Below, one piece after another: positions 42,601 to 54,600 of a DNA stretch of 64,000 nt. Both the position numbers and the translations under genes were made by a program. The notes beneath the pieces were generated by a model. The model made no database searches, was not told where the DNA came from, and saw only the letters and a list, made by a program, of their open reading frames with translations. Source of the DNA: Caecitellus pseudoparvulus (Eukaryota > Bigyra: Bicosoecida); assembly GCA_965644315.1 (NCBI GenBank), contig CBFFRQ010000198.1:1-64000 (forward strand). The letters are read 5' to 3'. The stretch's first letter is position 1; each line of letters begins with the position of its first letter.

Positions 42601-45600
42601 GGACACCGCACTCTTTGCCTTCTCCGCCTGGGCCAGCAGACCATCATCCTCATCCAGCAAGTGCGACTCCGTGGCCAACAGACTCTGCTCCACCTTGCGC
42701 TCCACAGCATCCGCAGCTTCCTTCGCAGACAGAACACGAGCCTTGACAGCGGTCATGCTGCGGCCCATCGTGGACACAAAAGCGTCCCGGAGTGACCCAG
42801 CGGCATCCAGGATGCCTTGCTCCTTCCCCCACGCCTCCAGCTCCTCAGTGGTCCCGCTTTCCAGAAGGCGCAGAGCCTCCTTGGCCTGGGGAATACTCGT
42901 AGCAGCTGCCACGACAGCTGTACTGGCCTCGCCTGCCTGCACAGCTGGAGTGATGGCGGCCGGCTTGCCCAGCGCAGACTTATCAAATGCAGCCACATCT
43001 GCCTCACCCTGCGCAAGCGCCTGGCTTCGCGGCGTCAGCTGCTTCAACTTGCCCGGACGTGGGCGCTGAGGCTGCAGCACATCCTTAGGCTGCCCTTGGG
43101 CAGGCAAAGGGGAGCTCCCGTCATCGGCAACTGCGGGCGACGCGCCACCCGCTGCCAATGCTGCAGCCACTGCGGTGCCACCTGTTGCCCCTGCCAGAGC
43201 CAGGCGTGCCCGACTCCCAGCCTGTGCGCCCTGCTCCTGCGCGCTGGAGGCTGCAGCTGCCATCGCAGCCTTGGCCTCCTCTGCTTCCACCTTGAGAGTC
43301 GTGTCGAAGTCATCACGCAGACGCGCCACGCGCTTGAGCAGCTCCCGGCGCAGAACTGCGCTGCGCATGGTGGAGCGCCGGAACACGTTGGACAGCAGCA
43401 GCATCTCGCGCTGGCGCAAGCGGTTGGCACCCATCTGCACGGGGTCCACCGTCTTGCGAACACTGTCCAGCTCCTGCACCAGCTGGTCTTTCAGGCGCTG
43501 CACAGTGGACCGCAGCTTCACTGCACCGGCCTCCATGCGCTGCCGCAGGGCGCTGGTGGCTTGCTTCAAGTGCCCCGCAGCAGACACTAGCCCTGCCACA
43601 ACGTGCTCCGTGGAGTCCCACAGCGCAGGTTTGGCGTCCTTCACTTTGTGCGCCAGGGCTTCCAGATTCAAGTCCTCGGGGAAAAGAGAGCCAGCTGCCT
43701 GGCCAGCTGCGGACTGCAGCTCGTGCGCTGCGCTGGCCACGTGATGTTCTGCCTCCCCCATGGCACGCTGCAGGCCAGCTTGGGCATCAGCGGCCTTTGC
43801 CTGCGCTGCTGAGGCATGCTGTAGAGCCTTGTCCTTCAACTCTGCCGCTTGGCCGGCGACTTCGCCCAGCTTGGCGGTGGCAGCGGCACGGGCACCCTCA
43901 GCCTTTTGCAGCATCTCCTCGCGCTGCGCTGCGCCTCGTTCCTGCAGGTCAGCCAACTTCTCACGCCCTGCCTCCAAGACAGCTGTGCCGGCCTTGGCAG
44001 CAGCCTTGCGCGCCATGCCCATGATCTCACGGCGCAGCCTGCTCGACATGGCTGAGAAGTCCAACATGGCGGCGAGGGACGTCAGGAGGCCCTTGCCTCG
44101 GTCTCCACCTGGCAGAGTAGGCAGCAGGACGGGGTCAGAGGTCCCCGTGGAGATCTCCTTGCACGCCACTCGCACCGTGGCTTCTGCGGGGGAGATGGGG
44201 GCCGACGCATTGTATGGTGCCGCCACATATGTGATGCTGTACCGGCGCAAGGCATCCAGAACGGGCCCCTTGGAGCCTGGGAATGCCGCGCTGCGCTGCG
44301 TGAACACCCACGGTAGCTCTGCCTTACGCAGGGGGTGGCCCATGACCACCTTCAGCAGGGCGAGCAAGGATGAGACGGGGGCGTGGTAAGACCACACCTG
44401 CATCTTGGACCCATTCCCATGCACAAACATGCTGGGTGGGGGGCTCTTGTGCCCCACGTGCAGCCAGGGGTACTTGCCCCGCAGCGACTTGCGCACAGGG
44501 CGCTCACCCTCCCCTTGCAGGCTGTAGCTGGAAAAGTCCTGTCCCCCCGACACCTCCGCCTCTTCCGGACCCAGCACCGTCTTCAGAGGGTCCTTGGCAA
44601 ACTCCTCGGCCGCAGAGGCTGCCATGCGCCACAGCACGTCCACGTGCTGGTCTGTGAGGCCCTGTTCGGGCGCCTTGCTGCCCTTCTTGGAGCGGTCAGC
44701 CGCCATGCCGCCGCCAGTGGACGACTCCACGTCATCTGCCGCCAGCGCTGCCTGCAGCGAGGACAGCCATGCTGTGAGGGTGTCGATTTGCTGCTCCCGT
44801 GTGCCGCCACACAGCTCAGAGTCGCCCAGCACCTCCGTCAAGGACGGGGCAGTGGCGTGCAGAGCGGGGTCGCTGTGAATGTCTCCGATCGTTGTGGAGG
44901 GAAGCTGCACGCCTGTGATGACGGGGGGCACGACATCCTCCCTGTACACCTTGTGCACCTCCGCAGGTGACGTCGTGACGTCCCCCGCCTTCATGGCCAC
45001 GAGGTCTTTAGACACTGGCCAGCGCACGACTGGCCCTGAGGCGTACGTGACGTCGTCCCCTGGGTCCACGCCCTTCTCCTCAGAGGGGTCCACCTCCGAC
45101 ATGATGTACTTCATGCCGGGCGTGATGGTATCCAGGGAACGCTGCACGGCCAGGCAGTCCCGCACGCCGATCTGGGACGCCAAGAACGCCTTAGCGTGCC
45201 CATCACGGTCCAGAGGCAGGGCCAGAGGGTTCACCTCCGATACAGGAGTGGACGCCACCTCCTCCACTGCCTGGGAGGCCTTTACCTTCTTCCCCGCCGT
45301 GGGGCGCGCTGAAGCCAGCTTCTTGGACAGATACCGCGAGTGCAGGCGGGCATACTGGATCGGCTCCGCATCAGCCATCACGCCGTGCAGCATGCGGGTG
45401 TTGCAGTTGTCGTCGTGGCGCACCTTCTCAGACAGCAGCGCAACCAAGTGGGCGCCTGAGGACGCGTTCAGCAGCACCTGGTCGCGGCCGCCGCCCACGT
45501 GCAGCGCAGCCTGCATGGTAGAGGAGCTCTCCGAGTAGTCCGAAGTCTTGCCCACCTCCTTGGCCTCGCGAGTCTCCACGTGCTGCAGGATGACATCCAC

Positions 45601-48600
45601 CAGCACCGCCAGCAGGTGGTGCACTGGCACGCTCAGCTTGGCAGCAATGTCAATCATGAGGCTGATGGAAGAGGCACCGGCGAAGGACCCAGACAGCAGT
45701 GCAGACATGATGTGAGCTGCAGTGGGCACGGGGAGGAGCACGCTGCCCCAGCGATCGACCAGCGGCACGATGCGCGGGAAGGCAGGATTGGCCGTGAGCT
45801 CCTGCAGCAGCCGCGTGAAAGAGTGGATGTCAGTGGCCTGCGTCAGCTCGATGGCACGCATGACGTCAGCACAGGCCGGGTCGTCCTTGAGCAGGTCGGC
45901 TGCCACCTCCACGTCGCCGTGTGCGAGCCTGGCCAGCGTTGCGGCGGTGGGCACGAGGTCCGTGGACAGTCCCACGGACGAGACGAAGTTAGAGTTCGCC
46001 GCGACGTACCGCGCGAAGCGGGGCCCTGAAGCTGACGACATGATACCGGCCAGCAGGTCAGGAGACACCTCCAGGGAAGTGGCCACAGGGACGAAGGCGC
46101 CCAGGTCGCTGAGTTGGGTGCGAATGATGCGCACCATGGAGACGAAGTGCTCCTCATTGGGCACGGAGAACGCGGAACAGATGGCAGAGGCACCTGCCAC
46201 GAGGAACTCAGTGCTGCCTGTGGCCAGACCCACCAGCCCGTACGCAATGCGAGGGTTGCACGACGCGGCCACAGCAAGCGACCGCACGTCCTCCATGAAG
46301 GATTTCTGCCCCGTGGCGACACCGATGAGGGAAGCTGCGTCACGCAGACCCATCTTGTCGCCCAGGCGCAAGCCGGCAGAGACGATCTCCTTGGCGTCGT
46401 CCGCTGTCGCCGCAGACACGAGGCTCCAGTACGCAGTGGCAGTGCCTGGCAGCTGGTTCTTGGCCTCCAGCATCAGCGCGCCCATGAGCATTTCCAGGCG
46501 CTCGTTAATTGTGCGCATGGCCTCCTGGCGCGCCGTCTCAGCCAGCTGGCTGATGAGGGCGGCGTCGTCCACTGCGTCCGCGGCGGTGGAGGCAGCTGCG
46601 CGCTTGGCAGCCTCCGCCTCAGCCTGCACTGAGGCGGAGATGTCTGCGGCACGCATGAGCTTGTGCCCCGTGGAGCACAGCACCAAGTGCAGCAGGGACA
46701 CGATGGCGTTGAAGAGGGCTTCAGAGGCCACCCTGTCGTCCTCCTTCAGCGCAGTGGTAGTCTTGGCTGCGCCAGTGGCAGCAGCGGCCATGCTGTCCGT
46801 CATGCGCGACACCTTGCCCACCTTGTCGCTGATGGCGGTGGACACGGAGGGGTCCACCAGGCGGGCGTCAATGAGCAGCTTCACCAGCTCCTGCGCCATG
46901 TCGTGCACAGACAGGAGGGGGCTGGAGCGCAGTGCGGTGAGGATGGCAGTGGGGGAGATGCCGGACTCGTCCGCCCCCTGCGCCACCTGCAGAGACTTGA
47001 TGGTCATGGTGGTGTTCAGGGTGAAGTTGGACGCCGTCACGACTCCGTCGATGATGAGCGGCAGCAGCGCACGCAAGTGCTTCACCACCGCCAGCATCTG
47101 GCGGAACTCACGAGGAATGGAGTCAGTGGTCAATACAGACTCTGACTCGAAGTCCGCTGCCATGGACGCACGCAGCGCTTCCACCCACGGGCCGTACTTC
47201 TCCGCTGCACTGCCGGCGGCTGACGGGTCAGCCCCGGCGCCCTGTGCAGCAGTGGGCGGTCGTACCAGCATGCGCCACGCCTTGCCGAAGCACTTCTGCA
47301 TGGTGCTCACGTGGTAGTGCCCGATGTGCGACACGACAGCCTTGTGCCCCTGTCCAGAAGCGGTGCCGGAGCCCTGCACACCCGCAAAGGCGCCCTGGCT
47401 GCGGTCCGCCGACTCTGCCTCTTCCTCCTCGTCCCCGTCAGACAGGCGCAGCAGGCTGTCCACGTCAAAGCTGCCAGCGTCCATGGACGCCAGGCCTGCC
47501 ATGATGAAGAAGGCAGCACCCACACCCCTGCACAGGTCAGGGCCCACCTGCGTTCCCAGCAACGGCGCGATGCCCCCGAATAGTGTCCCCAACCGCTGCA
47601 GCAGGATAGAGTAGCTGGACACGAAGCCCTCCTCCTTGGCGTAGGCAAGGGCAGTGGCCCGCGCCAAGTGGGCAGGGTGAGGCGGCACAGAAGTGTGCGA
47701 CAGCAGCGTCTGCACCGTGCCCTGCAGGTTGGTCAGAAAGCTGAACACATTCGTGGCGATGGGCGTCAGCTGCTGCACGACGGAAGAGGACGCCATGAGA
47801 CGCTCCATGACCTGAGTCGCCGCACCACCCCCCTGAATGTGTTCCAGCACCTCAGAAGACGTGTCCTGGTCCGCGAAATACGCCACTGCAGCCCGCAGGC
47901 GCTGAGGGTTCTCTGTCAGGAACGTCACAGCCTGCTGCAATCGCTCGGGGGGGTTGATGTCGTAGTCCCAGTCGTTGATGCGGCTGAGGGAGTCGGGCTG
48001 GTGCTGGTCGCCCAGCGTGCGCCCAATGAGCCCTGCGGCATCCCCAGCCGACAGGGACAGCACGATGTCGCCTGCGGGCGTGCGCAGCTTGCTAGACAGC
48101 GGCTCCAGCGCGACAGACGCCACAGTCTTGCGCTTGTGGTCAGCGGGAACCAGCTTGGAGGTCGCGCCCGCAGCGGCGTCCGACACCAGTCCTGACAGCG
48201 CAGCCCCATCCTTCTCCACAGCAGCGGCAAAGCCAGCTGCAGCACCCCCCGCGTTTGCAATGGTGGCTTCCACTGGCGCCACCTTCTTCAAGTGGAACCA
48301 CAGTCCAGTGTGTGACTCCAACTGCTGGAACAGCGTCAGCGGGTGCCCACCTGCTGACACGGCCGCCCCAACGGCAGACTGAGCAGCCGAGGCAGCAGAG
48401 CCCACCTTGTCCAGCAGCGCACTCTTGCAGTCCTCGACAAAGCCCAGCAGGGCACGCTGGGCGCGGGCGGCGAACTTGGCCGACTGGTTCATGGAGTTCG
48501 ACACCATGTCCACGAGGGAGGCGCTGACGCCGAAACGCAGCAGCCAGCCGCTGTTGAACAGCGCGAACGGGTTGCCGAAGAGCAGCTCCAGGGCCAACTC

Positions 48601-51600
48601 CAGTTCCTCAGCACTGCCCCGTGCGCCAATGAACTCCGCCACAGCTCGCAGGACGTGGGGCGGGATGCCCAGCTCGAACTGCACTGACTTGCCCGACAGC
48701 ACCGCCTGAATGGCAGACGGCATGAGGTTGGCCTGCACCTGCTGCGCCATCTTCGCGCGCAGGCCGGCCAGGGTGCAGCACCGACACACCGTCCACGCCA
48801 CCGCCTCCAGGCGCTCCATGAGCGGCAGGTGCTTCTCGAACTTGCCAGCAGCCCCACTGATGTCCATGCCGGCCTGTAGCCCAGCGATGACGAGGGCGGA
48901 CAGGGAAGGGAAGTGTCCCATGGACGCCCGCACGCAAACGGACAGCAGCACGTACTGCTCCATGCCCAAGGAAGTCTCCAGCTGCTTGCGGTTGGCGGCC
49001 AGGGCCTGGAACTTGGCGGGCAACACGCTGGCCCAGTCTTCGTTGGCTAGGGATGCCGCCACTGCCTCCAGCGTCTCGGGCTTGGTCGCTGCCACCCGGA
49101 ACTCGTCCAGGCCCTGCCCCAGCGGCGGCCAGGACGTCAGGTTTCGGGACATGGCAGACGACATGAGCACGCCCAGCTGGTACCGCCGCACGAGCACATC
49201 GCGCACGAAGGAGCTAGTGGCGCCCACGCCAAAGTTCTGTGCGCGCAAGAGGTCGCGGAAGGACGCGTCCACGCCCGTGCACAGGCTGGCCTCAGTCACC
49301 AGCTGCAGCACGTGCCACATGAGGGAGCCCTCCGATGTGTCGAACATGGACCCAGCCTCGTGTGCCTGCCCAGTGAGCAGCATGCGGAAAATTGCCAACG
49401 TGTGGTACCGAATGCGGCTGGCCTCACCGCCACGCAGCTTGGCCTGGCTGGCAAAGTCATACGTCGTGCGCACCTTGCCCAGCATGGCGCGCAGAATGGG
49501 GTCCAGCAACGCCTCCACGCCTGTCTGTCCGCCCACTCGGTCGAAGACGTTCTCAGCCAAGCCCTCCGCCGCAGACACAGCGGCCCCCGACGCGACAGCT
49601 TCCCGCGCAGCGGTGAGACTGGACACGTTGGCCCGGTCCAGCATGACGCCCAGCAACTTCACGATGCGGCGTTGGTCTGCTGGAGCCATGGACGTCATAC
49701 TCTGCAGCAGGCGCGCGACAAAGGGCAGCTTCAGGCGCAGCACACTACGCAGGGTGTGGGACCCCACCGCCTGGCTGGCGGCATCCTCCAGGGCTGCACG
49801 TGGACCACGTGTCACCACGCCGTCCAGCACTGTCGTCACGCACTGGGGCGCCTCCGCTGGCAGCTTGGCGGCAGTCATGATCTTGTCCACCGCCTCCAGA
49901 CGGGTGATGCCGCTGGCCACCAGCAGCATGGCGCGTTGGGAACCGGTCAGGCCGGGGATGTCGGGCGGGTCCATGAGGGCCGCCGCCTCGTCGCCCAGCT
50001 CCTCGATGGTGTCTGCCATGGACTTCAGCGAGTGGTCCAGCTCCTCGCTCACGCCCAGCTGCCCTGCCACGGCCTGCACTGCAGAGTTCGTGGAGGCCTT
50101 CCGCAGGGCTTGGGTGGCGGCGTCAGCGCCGCCTGCGCTACGGGCCGCTTGCAGCGCCTTGCTGACAGTCACGTTCCCCAGCACGACGTGCTCCGCGATG
50201 CGATCGATGCGCACGTCAAAGCCTGTCGCAAAGCCTGCAAGAATGAGCGGCAGGCGGTGCAGCTCGGCGGGGATGCTGGCCAGCGCGTCCTTGCTCAGAC
50301 CCGCCAGTGCCTCTGTCCCCGCCATTTCAGACAGCTGCCCCAGCATCTCCTTCAACACCAGGGCACCTGTGCGGGTGATGTCCACAGACTTCTTCCCAGA
50401 CGCAAAGGCCAGAATGGCGCGCAGAGCAGAGGCCTTCACCCCCACTAACTTCTCGAACATGGGCCCCAGCAGAGTCACCGTCTCGTCCACGTCACCCCGT
50501 GCGGCAGCGGCGAAGCCACGCAGCGTGTTCTGGAACGTACTAAGCGCTTCTGTGATGTCTTTCGGATTGATGGCGCCGTACGCCGCCCGGATCTCAGGCG
50601 GCAACTCATCCGACACGTACTCCTCCAGCAACTCGTCCATGGCCGCCTTGCTGGCCAGAGCCGCTTTCTGCGCCGCCTCGCTGCCAGCCAGGGCGTCGGC
50701 TGCCTTGTCTAGGCCCTTGCCAACAGCCGCGCCGTCCTGGGACGTCACTGCCTCGGCTGCCGCACTGCCGGCCTTGGCAGCCTTCTCCCCAGCCTCAGCG
50801 GCGGCCTCCTTCGCTTCCTGGGCCTTCTTCAACAGCTCGTCCTTGGCAGCCTGCATCTGCGCCAGCTTAGCCTTGGCTTGCTCCACATGCGCCTCAGTGT
50901 GCCCCTTGGCTCGCATGAGAGCGGCCTGGCGTTCCTCCGGGCTCATCTTCGCGAATAGCGTGGCGTGGCCAAAGGCGGCATCCACGGCTGAACCAGCGAT
51001 GGCGCCAACCCGGCCCTTTGTGTGCTTCGTCACTTGCTTCTTCACAAGCCCCTGCAGCTTGTCCATGATCAAGTCGATCAGCAACGTCTGCAGCTGGGGG
51101 TCGCTGAGCAGGTCTGACACGTCCTTGTCGCGCGCAGACAGGACGCGCTCCAGCAGCTTGCCGAACTTGGTGATGGCGTTGCCGACATTCACCTTCCCCA
51201 CACCCGGCACCTCCACTGTCTTGTCTCCCAGGGCTTCTGCCGCCAGGGCCGTGCTGTCTCGCATCAGGGCCTCGGGGTTGTCCCGGTATGCCTGCGCCTG
51301 AGCCTGGGCCTTGTCCAGGGTCGCCTGCCCCTCCAGCAGGAAGGGCGCCGCCTTCTTCAACGCCGCCTCCACTGGCGCATACACCTCCCCCATGCGCTTG
51401 CGCACCTCCATCTCGGCAGCGGCACGGATCTCCCGCGCCTTGGCCACGGCAAACTCCTTCCCGGCCTCTTTGGCAGCTGCAATCTCCGCTTCAATGCGCT
51501 CCTCAGCTTGCGCCATGAGCTTCTCAGCCTCCAGCTGCCCCCGGCGTAGAGCGGCCTCCTGTGCCTCCTCCACAGCCTTCACGATGGCAGCGGGGGCCTT

Positions 51601-54600
51601 GGCGTGGAACTCGTGTGCACGGGCCAGGTGCGCAGGGGCAGCCTGTGCGAAGGCACGGGCAGCGCCGACTGGGTCCGCGGCAGCGCCCGCCAGACCTTGT
51701 TTCGCAGCCCCCGCACCAGCCTGCAGAGCAGCGTCCAATCCAGGCGCAGAGACGCCCAGCTTGCTCTGTGCCATGGCGGATGCGCGTTGGGCCTGCTGCA
51801 AGGCGCCGTCGATGGCGGCGTTCCCTGCACCCACCACGCCGCTCATGTGTGGTGCAACGAGGACTGTGCACAGCTCGTTTAGCAGGTACAACGCCGTCTC
51901 CTCGGAAGGTGACGTGATGACCCGCGCGGCCAGGTCCATCAAGCGCAGCATGCGCTTGTCCACGTTCTGGTCCTCCAGGAAGTCCATGAGGGCCGCGACG
52001 ATCTCGCCTGTCGCACGCATGCGGTTGGCTTCGTCAGACGTCACCATCAAGTGCACAGCTTTGGACAGCTTCACGATGCGGGCGATGAGGCGCTCATCCT
52101 TGACCGGCGTCAGCTGTGTCGCCACTGGTGGCAGTGCGTCCATCACTGCCGACATGTCCCGCCGTGCGAAGGCGATGAGCAGTCCTGCGAGCGTGGGATC
52201 CACCTTCAGCTGCTCGAGGGCCAGCTTGGCCAGGCGCTCAGGAGTCAGCTGCCCCTTCACCAGGGCCAGCTGCGTCTCCAGGTCAATGCCGGTGCGGGAG
52301 GCAGTGAGGGCCATGGCGTCCGCGAGCATGGAGGAGGCGGCGTCCTTGGACAGGGCAGCAGTGATGCTGGACACGTCGACAGACAGCAGCGCCTTGCCCA
52401 GGTCCTCCGCCGCCTGTCCGGGCTTGGCCTTGGTGCTCTTGCCATTCAGCAGGGGGCTCTTGGCCAGCACCTCCCGCACGATCTCCGATACGCTCTCCAT
52501 CATGATGTTCTCCGCTTCCCGGCGCAGGTTGTTGGCCTGGGCCAGACGGGCCGTCACGATGCCGAAAAAGGTCACGGCAGCAGCGGCGAAGGGGAGGAAC
52601 CGGTTGGGCTCGATGATGGCGCCCAGCACCCAGTACACGGCCACCAGGGTGAGGTAGCCCCCCCACGCGGTGACCATGAGGAAGAGGTACACGCGAAGCA
52701 GCGCGTTTACCAGCCAGCGCAGGGTGTACCGGAAGTGCTCCAGGCCCGTGAACTCCTTCTCAAAAGTGATAGGGGAGGTGGCGGAAGCTTGGTCCACGAA
52801 CTCCACGATCTTGGGCGTGCGCAGGTCAGACAGCTTCTCCACCCGCTCAATGACGATGCGGGAGGCTTGCTTGGGCAGCACGAAGCCGATGAGGCGCCCC
52901 GCCACCTTGTCTGTCCGCGTCATGACAGAGGACAGCACGCCTGATGAAGTGCTCGCCTGCTGATGCTGCCGTGCAGCCTGCAGCTGCCGTGCCAGGACGG
53001 AGATGCTGGACTTGTCCAGGGTCTCGTCCTCCTCGTCCTCAGCCACCTCCTTCAGGCGCCCGCTGCGGCAGGTGCAGCAGTACCACGCCGAGCACACGGA
53101 CTGTGGGCACCGCATGCAGCAGCAGGTGAGGGCTGCAGCCATGCGCTCCTCACGCTTGCGCTCCAGCTCCTCCAACACGTCCTCAGCCTCGTTCACGACG
53201 CCCTGCCCGATGGCCTTCGCAGACTTCGTCTCCACGGTGCCGCTGGCTTGAGCGCCCTTGTACAGGGCGTCGGCGCTGGCCACGTCGTCAGCGTTGGCTT
53301 CGCCTTCAAGCGCCTTGGCCTTCTTGCGCTGCTTGAGCTGGGAGTCGGTTGCCCGACGGTACCGCAGCAAGTGCGCAGCGGCCACAGACGTCTTCAGGAA
53401 CGACTTATACACGTCAGCATCGAGAATGTCGTCGCCTTCACGGGGGGTGGGCTGGTTGCTGAAGGGCATGGCGCCAGACGCAGCGGCCCGGTTGGCGCCT
53501 TCCGTGTCCAACGCAGGCAGACGTCGCAGACGATCCGCCTTAGAGCTTTCCATGGCCTTGGCCTGCGCGGCTGCCACGATGCTGGTGCCAGACGACGGCA
53601 CAGCGACGGCCACATCGGCACTCGCCGCACCCTCCCGCTCCACCTTCACCTCAGGTGCATCCAGCACGTTACCGTCGCCGTCCTCAGCTGTGGCCTGTGC
53701 TGCAGAGCTCGTAAACTGCTTGCCCTTGGCCTGATTGCGCTGCGTCTTTGCCTTTTTCTTGTTCTCGTCTTCCTCTTCATCCGAGGAAGAGGAAGACGAG
53801 GAGTTGTCAGCTGGCTCGTCCGAGACGCGCTTCAGGACGATGGGGAACTCGTACTGCCGCTGGCGCAGCAAGTACTCTGCGTCGTGGAAGGTGAGGCCGT
53901 GTGCAGGGCCGATGGAGGCGCCGTGCAGCAGAGGGCGCCCAGTCTGGAAGGGGTGGTACAGCGGCACCTGCAGGTGGTACAGGATGAGCTCAATCACCGC
54001 GACTCCCACGAATCCCGCCACGAAGAGGTAGATAATAATCTGGTTCACCAGCAGGTTCGTGGACCGGAACACCTCCCATGGCTCGTACAGAATGGAGTTG
54101 AACGTGAGCAGGTTGGAGCTCTGGTCCAGGTCAAAGGCCGTAGTGTTCACGAAGACCGTCTGGGAGTACAGCGCCAAGAACAGGAAGGGCAGCGTCGGCA
54201 CCAGCACTTGCAGCACCTGCAGCACGACAGACAGGAAGAGGATGAAGTTGGCCGCGGACTGGTCAGCAGCAATGGCGTTGGTGCGCTCAGCCAAGGGTGT
54301 GTTGCCAGCGGTGGTGCTTGCACCCACCGCCCCGCCCACCGTCACGCCCAGCGCATCATCGCCGGCAGCGCCAAAGTTGCACATGCCGCAGCAGCCGCCC
54401 CTCCGCCCCTCCTGCTGCTGCTCGTACAGCTCGCGCTGTTCGTTCTGCCAAGCCTTCGACAGCACCAGAGGGCGGATGCCCTTCAGGTAGTTCAGCTCCT
54501 TATCACGGTCTACGGCCAACTTCAGTTCAGACTCGATGACGGAGGCCGTCAACGGCGCGGCCAGCTCCCGGTGCGTGCGGCAGAAGGTCTTGTACGCCTT

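Noticed and set aside
48710-51301. Plus-strand open frame of 863 codons
   Set aside because: Antisense shadow of the giant gene; no recognisable protein features.
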